Positions 35,233 through 43,589 of a stretch of DNA of 64,000 nucleotides are shown here, one piece after another. The notes under the pieces were generated by a model. That model had not been told where the DNA came from and ran no database searches. It saw only the letters and a program-made list of their open reading frames with translations. Position numbers and translations under genes: made by a program. Source of the stretch: an uncultured Acidimicrobiales bacterium (GTDB lineage Bacteria; Actinomycetota; Acidimicrobiia; Acidimicrobiales; SZUA-35); assembly GCA_937922805.1 (NCBI GenBank), contig CALAJV010000010.1, positions 124,001-188,000 on the forward strand, read 5' to 3'. Within the stretch, counting starts at the first letter, position 1, and each line of letters opens with the position of its first letter.

Positions 35233-36720
35233 TTACTGGATGAAGCTGGCGGCAAGACCCAACTGTTCTGGGGTAAAGCTTCCGTGATGGGAATCGCTCG
35301 GCGATCCCACCCATAGCGCAGCTACCGCTTCGGCGAAGTCGCCCTGCCCGGCCTCGAAGTCGGTGTGTCCGTCGTCTACCCACCAAACCTGTGGCATTCC
35401 TCGGGCCGCCAGCCACTCCAGACGCTGTTCGTTCGAGAGCAGTTCCAAGTCGAGCGCGTGTCCGAGCTCGTGAGCAAGTATCTCCGCAACTTGTGAGGGA
35501 GTATCGCCGTCACGGACATAAATAGTCACCGTCTTGTGGATCCGGTTGGTCATACCACGGTAGCCAGAACGGTCTCCCTCGTAGACGATCGTCCACCCCG
35601 GCAGTTTTTGTTGGTAGTTATAGGAGATAAGCGTCTCGGCTTGAGCGCCGATTTCAGCTGGGGATGGGCTGGCGGCTACCACAGCAACTACTTGCTCTGC
35701 CGGCTTCTGTTGCTGTGTCGAAGACGCTTGGTCAGCTGCTGCTGGCTTGACTTGAGCCGGTGGAGTTGAGGGTACGTCTTCGTTGGTCGACTGATCGACG
35801 TCTTGATCGACAACAGCGTCGGCCTTTGGCGTAGCCGCTGCTTCATCGACGGTTGATTCGGCGTCCGGACTTGCCTCTGTTGCCGGTTGGTTGGAGGGGG
35901 CCGAGCTTGCTGCGGTCGTAACTTCATCGGCATCGATGCTGGCCAGCTCGTCTGCCTGTTCGTCAAGCGAGATCTGGCCGGCCTGAACACGTTCCAGTTC
36001 CGGAGATTGGTACTCGGATTGAGGCATCGATAGCTGGAGCTCGTTGGCTGAAGGAGCGATTTCAATCGACTCTGATACTTGAACGCTGGCTTCGTTTGGT
36101 ACGGCTTCTTCGGCGGCCGCCGCTGGCGCCAGAATCAGTGCTCCCATCGTGGTGAAACCGACGAGGAGCCCGACTCCGGGAATGGACAGTTTTCGACTTA
36201 GACGGCGGGTTCGTCGGCTGATGACCGGAGACGTCATAAGCGAATGAAGTTGGTTGGACACTTCTTCGTCCGCGATCATAAGCGCTTCGGCTAGAACCTC
36301 GACGTCACTGCGTCGAAGCTGAATCTCGGTTCCTGGTTCGATACCGCGCATTACATAGACCAGAGCCAAATAGCGTTCGAGTACCAACGGGGCCTCGGCG
36401 CGAGGCAAGTGATTGACCCGACCATCGGCCTCGATGGTTCCCATGTCAAGGTCAACGATTAATCGAGAACGCCCCGGAACTACCGGCCCGGCACCAAGAT
36501 CGTACAGCTGGGTGACGGCTCGAATCGTCTCGTCGCTGAGAGGGGCTCGACCGCTTTCGAGCAGCTCAATGTCGGCAGTGTCGAACAGCCCATAGGATCG
36601 AAGGGCGATAGTTTCGCGGTCAACGTTTTCCTGTTGCCGTCGAGCCACCAGCAGAGCGGCGAGTCGAGCTGGGGGAACAAGTGGAAGGGAAGTTTCCGGC
36701 TCGGCGAGGTCCATGGCCAT
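35233..36720 (-). CDS. One-pass protein: N-terminal HTH-like region, membrane segment, external HELGH metallopeptidase domain
   Basis: 495 residues, ATG 36720 (ATG 36714 is an alternative). Residues ~16-75 look like an XRE-type helix-turn-helix (ARLAALLVARRQQ ... IELLESGRAPLSDETIRAVTQLY); a basic segment at ~168-178 and one membrane segment at ~182-203 follow. A Glu/Ala/Pro-rich linker (~204-372) then leads to a C-terminal domain with HELGH (417-421) and a possible third ligand E463 in GDFAEAVAA, a gluzincin-like arrangement. Topology predicts HTH inside and peptidase outside. I do not know a characterised protein of this layout. Neighbours are mdh and a DNA glycosylase, giving no clue to substrate. 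No ribosome-binding site is visible. Confidence 0.72.
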   Translation of the reverse strand: MAMDLAEPETSLPLVPPARLAALLVARRQQENVDRETIALRSYGLFDTADIELLESGRAPLSDETIRAVTQLYDLGAGPVVPGRSRLIVDLDMGTIEADGRVNHLPRAEAPLVLERYLALVYVMRGIEPGTEIQLRRSDVEVLAEALMIADEEVSNQLHSLMTSPVISRRTRRLSRKLSIPGVGLLVGFTTMGALILAPAAAAEEAVPNEASVQVSESIEIAPSANELQLSMPQSEYQSPELERVQAGQISLDEQADELASIDADEVTTAASSAPSNQPATEASPDAESTVDEAAATPKADAVVDQDVDQSTNEDVPSTPPAQVKPAAADQASSTQQQKPAEQVVAVVAASPSPAEIGAQAETLISYNYQQKLPGWTIVYEGDRSGYRGMTNRIHKTVTIYVRDGDTPSQVAEILAHELGHALDLELLSNEQRLEWLAARGMPQVWWVDDGHTDFEAGQGDFAEAVAALWVGSPSDSHHGSFTPEQLGLAASFIQ

Positions 36721-36828
36721 GGCTTCGACACGAGAGTCGAAATAGTTGAATTATCTAGGCCCAATGATCTAGTCAAATGGCCCGGTGAAGCTGGTTTCTG
36801 TCCGTTTATAGTTCTCGGCTGGCCCAGC

Positions 36829-37680
36829 TCATTTGAGGAACTTGCTGGTGGTGTTGTCAGCCAAGATCTTGCCTCCAGTTTGAGTCTTCGGGCAATAAAA
36901 GACTTTGTACTTGCGGTATTCGACTGACCTAATCGTGTCTTCACAGTCAAGGCATGGCTCGCCGTCGCGGTTGTGAACACGCGATGGTCGATCGATGCTC
37001 TTGCCGATATCATCCAGCGTTCGCTCGTGGTCAGTTGCTCGTGCCACAACTGACTGAATAGCCTCATGAAGAGCATCTATCTGCTCGCTCGACAGTTTTG
37101 AGGCATTAGCGAACGGGGACAGGCGAGCGTGATAGAGAATTTCGTTAGTCAACATCCGACCCAGTCCGGTGACGAACGATTGCTGCCGAAGCAAGCCATG
37201 GACCCGTCGTGAGCTCTCACTCAACATTCTCGCTAGTTCATCACGATCCAATGATGTTGCCTCCGGTCCGAGTTTGGAGAAGATCTCAGCCGTTTCAACA
37301 GCACCATCAAGTACCCAAATACCGGCCTTGCGTTCTGTGCCAGCTTCTGTCAATAGCCATGCTTGTTCACCGCCGTCGGGGGTTTCGAATACCCAGCGAG
37401 CGAGTCCAAATCTTGGTTTGCGGGAGCGTTTCTCGTCGAGCCTCAATCGTCCGCCTTGCATTAGGTGAACTACGTGGCTGTGGCCGTTTTCGAAACCGAG
37501 CACTAAATGTTTGCCCCGGCGGCTTACTTGGCTCAGCGTCGTGCCGACAGCACCATCGGCCGGGGGGTCGAACGTCTTTAAGGAGGCAAAGTTGATGAGT
37601 TCGAACTTGGTTAACGTTGCCGCTTGGAGCGCAGTGGTCATTCGTTCCGCATGCGCCTGTACTTCGGGCATCTCGGGCAT
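36829..37680 (-). CDS. Fpg/Nei-family DNA glycosylase with altered zinc finger
   Basis: 283 residues. The N-terminus MPEMPEVQ aligns with the family MPELPEVE, giving the catalytic Pro2 and Glu3. The H2TH region follows (VTGLGRMLTNEILYHARLSP). The terminal zinc finger reads CLDCEDTIRSVEYRKYKV, then FYCPKTQTGGK: three of four cysteines are present, and the last is threonine where relatives have FYCPxCQ. The arginine that usually precedes this cysteine also appears lost. It would excise oxidised bases and nick at the lesion; altered finger chemistry could change specificity. A zincless-finger role is conceivable. Confidence 0.88.
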   Translation of the reverse strand: MPEMPEVQAHAERMTTALQAATLTKFELINFASLKTFDPPADGAVGTTLSQVSRRGKHLVLGFENGHSHVVHLMQGGRLRLDEKRSRKPRFGLARWVFETPDGGEQAWLLTEAGTERKAGIWVLDGAVETAEIFSKLGPEATSLDRDELARMLSESSRRVHGLLRQQSFVTGLGRMLTNEILYHARLSPFANASKLSSEQIDALHEAIQSVVARATDHERTLDDIGKSIDRPSRVHNRDGEPCLDCEDTIRSVEYRKYKVFYCPKTQTGGKILADNTTSKFLK

Positions 37681-37711
37681 AGCCCGAATGTAGCGGTGTT
37701 TTCGTCAGAAC

Positions 37712-38167
37712 CTAGATTTCGTAATCGGTTCGGGCCCGTACCTTTGCCAGGCGGTCATCGACTTCGGCTAACTGTTTTTGATGACCGAGTAGCTGGCTAG
37801 CGTCGCCTCCGAGCTGAATCTCGCCATCTAGGAAGGAACGTTGTGCACTGGTCTCGCCTTTGGCGATGGCAACTGCGAGAGGCCATTTCATGGTCATCGT
37901 CACTAGGGCTCCGTCCAGCCCGGCCCGAATAGACACCGGCCCCGTCCCTAGGCTGATGTGGTAGCTGCGATCGTTTTCGGGACCGCCGAGAACCGTGACC
38001 CCGACTACAAGATCTGATTCAAGCGGTGTAAGGCCAGCGACTGCTTCGCTGGCTTCACGAAGCCAGGCGTCGCTCAGATAGAGGAGTCGAGTTTTGGCAT
38101 CGCTAGTGGCGGAGCGATCGGTTGGAGGCGGCTCATCCGGGTTCGGAGAAGAGGTATTGTTCGTCAT
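37712..38167 (-). CDS. SCP2-like sterol/lipid-binding domain protein
   Basis: 151 residues, ATG 38167. A Ser/Pro-rich start (~20 residues) leads to an alpha/beta domain with SYHISLGTGPVSIRAGLDGA, TMKWPLAVAIAKGETSAQ and FLDGEIQLGGDASQLLGHQ, the pattern of SCP2 sterol-carrier-like domains in actinobacteria, which bind acyl or lipid ligands. It has no membrane segment. It lies between the glycosylase gene (minus) and the dynamin-like pair (minus) and could be co-transcribed with either. Ligand unknown. Confidence 0.7.
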   Translation of the reverse strand: MTNNTSSPNPDEPPPTDRSATSDAKTRLLYLSDAWLREASEAVAGLTPLESDLVVGVTVLGGPENDRSYHISLGTGPVSIRAGLDGALVTMTMKWPLAVAIAKGETSAQRSFLDGEIQLGGDASQLLGHQKQLAEVDDRLAKVRARTDYEI

Positions 38168-38265
38168 GGTAGGTATGCCACGGTAACCGTTTCGGCCCTT
38201 GTTCGGTATTTTCTAAAGAGTAAATGGCTGGGAAATAGGAATCGTGCTCACGCCAAGGTGTTCGG

Positions 38266-39888
38266 CTACTGGCCGAAGGCCGTTTCTAGCTGCGACCGTA
38301 GACTCTTGCGTCGATCGAGTTCTTCTTGCATCGGATTGATGACCATTTCGTCGGCGACCACACCGACCTGGCGCTCCGCCTCTTTGCGAACAGCCCGCGC
38401 TCGGCGTTTGGCCCCGACTGCAGCCAGACGTCCGGATAAGAAGGCGAGGAGGATTCCGATGAGGAGGCCCCCGAGGGCCAGGCCAGTGGGAATCGGCACC
38501 TCGCGATACTCAGGAGTCGGTAATTCGGGGATTCGGAAGTAAGCAGCTAAGGCAATTAGTCCGAGCCAAACTAGACCGACCAAGGCTGCTACTGCCACCG
38601 CAATCTGCAACGTGTTGACAAGATGCCACCATGCTGGGTTTTTGTCGTTGTGGGTTCGAACCGATTCGCTAATGGCGCGATCGAGTCGATCGTTGAGCTC
38701 AGATTGATCGGGGCTGCTGGCCTCACTTATAAGTTCCGGCCATGGTTGGGGCAGGTCAGCGGTAACGGCCGATGTAGCGGAACGAATAGCACCGTCAACC
38801 CGAGATCGTTGGGCTCCGGACGCTTCTGGCAGCGTAGATCGACCCCCCGAACCCTGACCCAAGTGCAGTCGGCGAAGGGGGTGAGGCCGAAGTTGGCGAA
38901 CCCATCGGGTGAATGGCCAGCCCACCCGCTTGGCAGCGTCGCGTCGATGTCCGGCTTCGACTGCGTCGGTAACTACTGTTAGGCCAGACGCCTCAACCAG
39001 TTCGCGAGCAAGCTGCTTAGTAACTTTGCCGGGAACGGTATCGGATCCAGAGTCACGGCCTAAACCATCAAGCAGTGTTTTAGCAGCGACTCGAGTATCA
39101 GCTTGGAGTCTCTCGACTGCGGCCCGCTGATCACCCACCGTCTGTTCTAGCAGCTCTACAACGGCTGGGATCCCCTCTCCGGTCTGGGCCGAAACCAAAA
39201 AGACTGGGGCCTTATCCAAGCCGTCATCATTGAGGATTCGGGTGAGGTCCTCAACGCAGGCCTTCTGAGAAGCCTCGTCGAGTTGGTCGGACTTGTTGAG
39301 AATCATTGCTGTGACCGTGCCGTGCTCTCCGAGACGTCGGAGGTAATCGTGCATAGCCTTGTCGGCGTATTTTTCTGAATCTGTGACCCAAAGCAGTAGG
39401 TCGGCGTGCTCAGCGATCCGTTCCATCTCTTCTCGATGAGCGACCGCTACCGAGTCGTGGTCGGGAACGTCAAGGAGAACTAGTCCGTTTAGCGAGTTGG
39501 TTGTTGTTTGCTGAATCTCACCGTTTGGGGCCCTGCCAGTCGCTACATGATGTCGATTCTTGACTTCAAGCCAATCGAGCAGAGGCTGAACGTCATCGTC
39601 ACCCCAGAAGCAGCCGAGCGTGCTCGATGTGGTCGGACGTCGGACCCCAGTAGTAGCAACGTCATTGCCGACTAGAGCGTTGGTAACCGATGACTTACCT
39701 GCTCCTGTTGCCCCGAGCAGGGCGACGAGAGTATTCGTTGTTCCATGTTTAAGGCGAGCTTCAGCCTTGTTGAGTACCTGCTGGGCAAAGGCAACGTCTT
39801 CGATCTCGAGTCGACCGTCAGCGGAGGCTACTGCTTGTGAAAGTGCTGCGAGTTGGTCTGGTAACCCGGAACGTTGGCGGGCGATCAT
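38266..39888 (-). CDS. Dynamin-like GTPase, membrane-anchored (second of a pair)
   Basis: 540 residues from ATG 39888, overlapping the upstream stop as ATGA. GTPase motifs: G1 GATGAGKSS (59-67), a switch G2 RRPTTSS, a G3-like LLDVPDHDS (DxxD rather than DxxG), and G4 ILNKSD. The middle is helical; two membrane segments lie near 427-449 and 470-488 (ending AFLSGRLAAVG), then a coiled tail. The domain order fits bacterial dynamin-like proteins; a paired arrangement with the upstream GTPase resembles Streptomyces DynA/DynB, which support septation and membrane remodelling. Probable hetero-oligomer at the membrane; inference only. Confidence 0.78.
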   Translation of the reverse strand: MIARQRSGLPDQLAALSQAVASADGRLEIEDVAFAQQVLNKAEARLKHGTTNTLVALLGATGAGKSSVTNALVGNDVATTGVRRPTTSSTLGCFWGDDDVQPLLDWLEVKNRHHVATGRAPNGEIQQTTTNSLNGLVLLDVPDHDSVAVAHREEMERIAEHADLLLWVTDSEKYADKAMHDYLRRLGEHGTVTAMILNKSDQLDEASQKACVEDLTRILNDDGLDKAPVFLVSAQTGEGIPAVVELLEQTVGDQRAAVERLQADTRVAAKTLLDGLGRDSGSDTVPGKVTKQLARELVEASGLTVVTDAVEAGHRRDAAKRVGWPFTRWVRQLRPHPLRRLHLGQGSGGRSTLPEASGAQRSRVDGAIRSATSAVTADLPQPWPELISEASSPDQSELNDRLDRAISESVRTHNDKNPAWWHLVNTLQIAVAVAALVGLVWLGLIALAAYFRIPELPTPEYREVPIPTGLALGGLLIGILLAFLSGRLAAVGAKRRARAVRKEAERQVGVVADEMVINPMQEELDRRKSLRSQLETAFGQ

Positions 39889-41582
39889 GTAGCCTTCTCG
39901 AAACTATCGAGAGCGTCGGGCAGGCGGGGAACACTCTCATCTCGCTCCGCTTCTGGGGTAACAACAGCCCATAGATGAGAACGGAACCGGTTGGCGTCCA
40001 TGTCGAGGAGGTGCGAGATACGTTCTACCAACCGATTGCGCGCTTCGGCCGCTAGCTCTCTTACTGCCTGTTCGCCAAACACGGCCGATAGCAACGTTTG
40101 GGAAAGCCCGGCGGTACCAGCGCCGATGGCGATTTCGCCGCCGGTTACTCCGCCGGTGCTGGCAAAGAGCAATACCATCAAAGCAATGCCGATGCTGTTT
40201 ACCCCAACCGCGAGAATCCGAGCCGTTGTTCTTTTCGATGCTCCTCTTTCTCGTACTAGCTCCAAAATATCGTCTTGCCAGCTTCGGACTTGTTGACCGA
40301 CCTGATTCTTGAACTCTTCGGACGTTCGCTCAAGTGAACGGTCATCACCCAGTATTTGTCGACCGCCAGGAAGGCTTCGCCAGGTGCTTGCAGTTGTCGC
40401 CGCCGCTTGATCGGCATGGTCGATGAGAAGTTGTTGCAACGTTGCGGTTATCTCTCCCTGCACCTCTGCGGTTGCGCCCGAGCGGCCTGAGATGAATGCG
40501 GTTATCCGGTCGCGGAGAATGGAGATTTGGCTCTGAACGGCTCGCATTAGTTCGGCGGTGCCGATCATCTCTTGCCAACGATCTAGAACTTCGCCTCGGA
40601 GCAGGTTGCCAGATCCGATATCTCGACTGAGATTTTCTCGAGTATCGCTGTAGATCTCTTCCATCGATGCCCGAAGTTCATCGACTGCTGCCCGCTGCTC
40701 TGCTTCTGCTGCCGCCACGTTGCGAACCCGATTCGGGATGCTTTGCATTGCGCCATCGAGCGTTTGCCTCACAATTTCGGCTCTACGTTCAGCGTCAGAA
40801 GCTAAGCCGTCAAGCATTGTGGCCAATGGCGAGATGGCTGAAGGAGCCAAGCGACCGTCGGTTAGTTCTGTTTGTTCAATGGCGTAGACCTGGACGCCTC
40901 GTAGATCGGCTTCGTTAAGCATCGATTCAAAGTGGGGCACGATCTCGTTCGACGCCCCGGTTGGAATACGATTGATGATGATGGAAAGAGCGGTTCCTCG
41001 AGCTTGCGCTTGGCGGAGAAAGTCCCATGGAACGGCGTCGGCGTAGCGGACTGCAGTCGTGGCAAAAAGCCACATGTCGGCAGCAGACAACAGCTGGGTG
41101 GCCAGATCCCGGTTTGCTTCTTCGATTGAGTCGATGTCGGGGGCGTCGATAATGGCAAGCCCAGGGGTCATAGATTCGACGGTTTTTACTCGAAGAACCA
41201 CACCGGTTGCGGTTGACTCTTCTCCGGTTACTCGAGGCAGGTCAGGAAGTACGTCGCCACCGGCAAACCAAGCTTCGTCGCTTGGGTGGCAGATCAAGAC
41301 TGGGGCTCTGGTTGTTGGCCGGAGCACACCAGCTGGTGACACATCGTCGCCAACCAGAGAATTTGTGATGGTGGACTTGCCTGAGCCGGTCGAACCTCCG
41401 AGTACAACAAGAAGCGGAGCATCGAGTCGTTTGAGACGGGGGAGAAGGTAGTCCGTTATTTGGTCGGCTAGTTCGTCCCGGTCGGCTCGTGCTTGAGCGA
41501 ACCCGCCAATCTCAAGGTCGAGTTTTGTTGATCGCAACGATTGCGACAAGGTGGTAAGTGAACCGGCAAGTTGAGATTCCAT
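39885..41582 (-). CDS. Dynamin-like GTPase (first of a pair)
   Basis: 565 residues from ATG 41582. G1 is GGSTGSGKST (62-71), switch RPTTRAPV, G3-like AIIDAPDIDS (DxxD in place of DxxG). The G4 position reads IINRIPTGA, not NKxD, so guanine recognition may be relaxed or provided otherwise. A membrane hairpin near the C-terminus (ILAVGVNSIGIALMVLLFAS and GGEIAIGAGTAGLSQTLLS) precedes a helical tail. It is the partner of the overlapping downstream GTPase; only that partner keeps the canonical G4. A divergent control region with a likely small RNA precedes it. Confidence 0.78.
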   Translation of the reverse strand: MESQLAGSLTTLSQSLRSTKLDLEIGGFAQARADRDELADQITDYLLPRLKRLDAPLLVVLGGSTGSGKSTITNSLVGDDVSPAGVLRPTTRAPVLICHPSDEAWFAGGDVLPDLPRVTGEESTATGVVLRVKTVESMTPGLAIIDAPDIDSIEEANRDLATQLLSAADMWLFATTAVRYADAVPWDFLRQAQARGTALSIIINRIPTGASNEIVPHFESMLNEADLRGVQVYAIEQTELTDGRLAPSAISPLATMLDGLASDAERRAEIVRQTLDGAMQSIPNRVRNVAAAEAEQRAAVDELRASMEEIYSDTRENLSRDIGSGNLLRGEVLDRWQEMIGTAELMRAVQSQISILRDRITAFISGRSGATAEVQGEITATLQQLLIDHADQAAATTASTWRSLPGGRQILGDDRSLERTSEEFKNQVGQQVRSWQDDILELVRERGASKRTTARILAVGVNSIGIALMVLLFASTGGVTGGEIAIGAGTAGLSQTLLSAVFGEQAVRELAAEARNRLVERISHLLDMDANRFRSHLWAVVTPEAERDESVPRLPDALDSFEKAT

Positions 41583-41917
41583 TTAAGATCCATGTCGCTT
41601 TAGTGGTGGTGAGGTAAGTCGCTGAACGACTTGGTCGCTTTCCCGATCAGACATGCTGGCGTAGCTCGATCTAGAGTACCCAGTTAGGTCAGGTAGTTGT
41701 GCACGAGACTCGTTTGTTGTTCGGTTGGTGGCCTTTCTGACGAATCTTCGATTGGGCCACTTTCGATGGTGAAATTTGGTGGTTAGAGCCTCTTACTCTC
41801 CAAGTTACAAATTACTTCTACTTCGCGAATATCAGTTTTTGTTGCAGGTATTCAGCCGGACTTTGAGTAGTCTATTAAAAGCTAGCTATCGCGGGTTGGC
41901 AGCAAACTGAACTGTTG
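41583..41917. other. Upstream intergenic region of the GTPase pair
   Basis: 335 bases between the GTPase gene (minus) and the candidate small-RNA unit (plus). AT-richer than the coding DNA. No open frame worth calling and no clear inverted repeat noted; it probably holds the GTPase promoter. Confidence 0.4.
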
Positions 41918-42035
41918 TTGACCTATTTACGACCTCACGTATCTTTACTGATGAGCTATCATCAGGTTGATCGCAGGTCGGCGGGAGATCCAGTCGCCCG
42001 GATCTCCTGTCGGCCTGCTCCTTTCTTTTTTGAAC
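41918..42035 (+). ncRNA. Candidate small RNA or attenuated leader with strong terminator
   Basis: TTGACC (41918-41923) and TATCTT (41940-41945) sit 16 bases apart, a fair promoter. A perfect 7-base hairpin CTGATGA/TCATCAG (41948-41954 and 41959-41965) follows near the expected start. Then a 19-base stem (41973-41991 pairs with 42000-42018, three G-U pairs, 8-base loop) leads into TCCTTTCTTTTTT. This is a classical intrinsic terminator with no coding gene upstream on this strand, so a transcript of about 80-90 bases, or a leader of the gene at 42056, is implied. Confidence 0.6.
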
Positions 42036-42055
42036 CGATGAGTTAGTCGGTTTCG

Positions 42056-42811
42056 TTGACAGGTCTAATCGACGGGTTTATCGGGTTGCCGACTTTAACG
42101 AACGAGAATCGTCAAGAGCCCCCCGGGCAAGAGCGCTGGTCTGATGTAATCGGCTTGTCGGCTGTTTCAGAAGACGGTGAAACAGCGATAGCAACTCAAT
42201 TCGGGTTGTACCACTCTCTGGGCATGGCAGCGTTGCAGATATGCGTTTGGCTGCCACAACGTCAGCCGATCGTGTTGGTTGAGTCTGAACTTGAAATTCC
42301 CGATCGATTGTGGGAGGTGCGAGGGTCGGGGCTGTGGGCTGAGCATGTCTGTGAGACCCCACTCGATCATTGGAGCTACGGGCTAGAGGCGTTTGCTCTG
42401 GAGATCGATGACCCACAAGAGCTGTTGGGGCGCGGTCACGGTACGAGGGTTCCGCTCGGGTGGGAACTTGAGTTCGAAGCGAGCCACCCTGGTTTGGCTA
42501 TCGGTGAAACATCGACGCCTAGCGGGGGAGGGTCGTCTGCTACGTCGTATCGCCAGCACGGTACCGTCCATGGATTGCTACTAACCAAGGCCGGGTCGAT
42601 TGAATTCACCGGCAATGGAAGTCGGAGTCATTCCTGGGGCTCAGATGCCGCGACCGCCTTCGACCCACCAGCGAAGCACGGCAATGGCAAAGAACTCGTC
42701 GGCCCATCCACCCGACCGGTAGCGCTCCCAGTCCCAGATCACGTTTTGTGGGTTGACTATCAGCCCGGGTCGGTGCCAACAATGAAATCTGAATCACACC
42801 TTCACGGCTGA
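42056..42811 (+). CDS. Hypothetical protein resembling DUF7064/7065-type lipid-related proteins
   Basis: About 251 residues from TTG 42056; the start is uncertain because no ATG or GTG is near and a terminator ends just 20 bases upstream. A late motif FTGNGSRSHSWGSDAA recalls the G-x-x-DHSWG signature seen in large actinobacterial families of unknown function with a double beta-barrel (lipocalin/AttH-like) look; earlier segments (YHSLGMAALQICVWLPQRQP, DHWSYGLEAFALEIDDP) fit that pattern. No signal peptide. I cannot name a reaction. It converges on the membrane protein at 42859. Confidence 0.55.
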   Translation: MTGLIDGFIGLPTLTNENRQEPPGQERWSDVIGLSAVSEDGETAIATQFGLYHSLGMAALQICVWLPQRQPIVLVESELEIPDRLWEVRGSGLWAEHVCETPLDHWSYGLEAFALEIDDPQELLGRGHGTRVPLGWELEFEASHPGLAIGETSTPSGGGSSATSYRQHGTVHGLLLTKAGSIEFTGNGSRSHSWGSDAATAFDPPAKHGNGKELVGPSTRPVALPVPDHVLWVDYQPGSVPTMKSESHLHG

Positions 42812-42858
42812 CGCCACAAATTTTGGAACCGAAAAACCACTTTGATCGCACAGAACGG

Positions 42859-43422
42859 CTAAGAGGGGTCAGGAAAAGACCGCTTGAATAGCGTTCCAGC
42901 CAAGGTGCCAATGGCCCCAAAGCAAACCGCGGTGCCAACGACGGTCAACCGGAACGCCGTTCCGGCCGGAACGACGATCACTAGCATCGGAAACGCGGCG
43001 GCGACAATGCCAAACACTATGGGGGCCCGGTGCGTCATGCCAGCAGCGGTCAATAGTCCGCCGCTGATACCACCGGCCAAAAAGCCAAGAGCCAGAGCTA
43101 CCGGGGTGCCAAAGAGGATCAGAAGTATGCTAACTGCGGCGAACTGGCCGACCCGGTCAGACATCGTTGCTGTGCCAGGATTCATCTGCCCTTGAGCTAC
43201 TCCCCAAATTAGGGTCAGGCATACGTTGGCCACAAAGCCCGAACTTGCGCCTATTCCAGCACCAGAGCCAAAGCCGGATTTAGGTTGGTTGTCTGGAGTC
43301 CGAACGGCGAGGCCTTGTTGCAGTTCGGTCCCGGTCGAGCCCAATGAGGAATAAGCCAAAGGCGGAGCATCATGTTGTGATCGAGCTGATGGCTGAGGGG
43401 TGTGATTCGGGTTCGGGCCCAT
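42859..43422 (-). CDS. Small multi-pass membrane protein, function unknown
   Basis: 187 residues from ATG 43422; a TTG further upstream in frame at 43449 is possible. A polar N-terminus of ~60 residues is followed by four hydrophobic segments: GFVANVCLTLIWGVAQGQ, FAAVSILLILFGTPVALALG, IVFGIVAAAFPMLVIVVPA and LTVVGTAVCFGAIGTLAGTL. Gly-rich loops between them. I recognise no family. It is separated from sdhB upstream by a strong terminator, so it has its own promoter. Confidence 0.65.
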   Translation of the reverse strand: MGPNPNHTPQPSARSQHDAPPLAYSSLGSTGTELQQGLAVRTPDNQPKSGFGSGAGIGASSGFVANVCLTLIWGVAQGQMNPGTATMSDRVGQFAAVSILLILFGTPVALALGFLAGGISGGLLTAAGMTHRAPIVFGIVAAAFPMLVIVVPAGTAFRLTVVGTAVCFGAIGTLAGTLFKRSFPDPS

Positions 43423-43502
43423 AGAATAGTTTAAGCTTTTGCTCAACAAATTGTGTATGGTTCGGAAGGGCTATTTCCGCAACAGCGCTCGTCGCAAAAC
43501 GG

Positions 43503-43533
43503 CGATGGTCGAGCCCCAAAGGCTCGACCATCG
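43503..43533 (-). terminator. Terminator of the sdhCAB operon
   Basis: CGATGGTCGAGCC (43503-43515) pairs perfectly with GGCTCGACCATCG (43521-43533) around a 5-base loop; 13 base pairs. On the minus strand it is followed by CCGTTTTGC. It lies 56 bases after the sdhB stop. Confidence 0.82.
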
Positions 43534-43589
43534 GTTTGAAATTACCGGCATCGGATGATGCAGGTTAGTTGGTCTGTCCGAATAGACAG

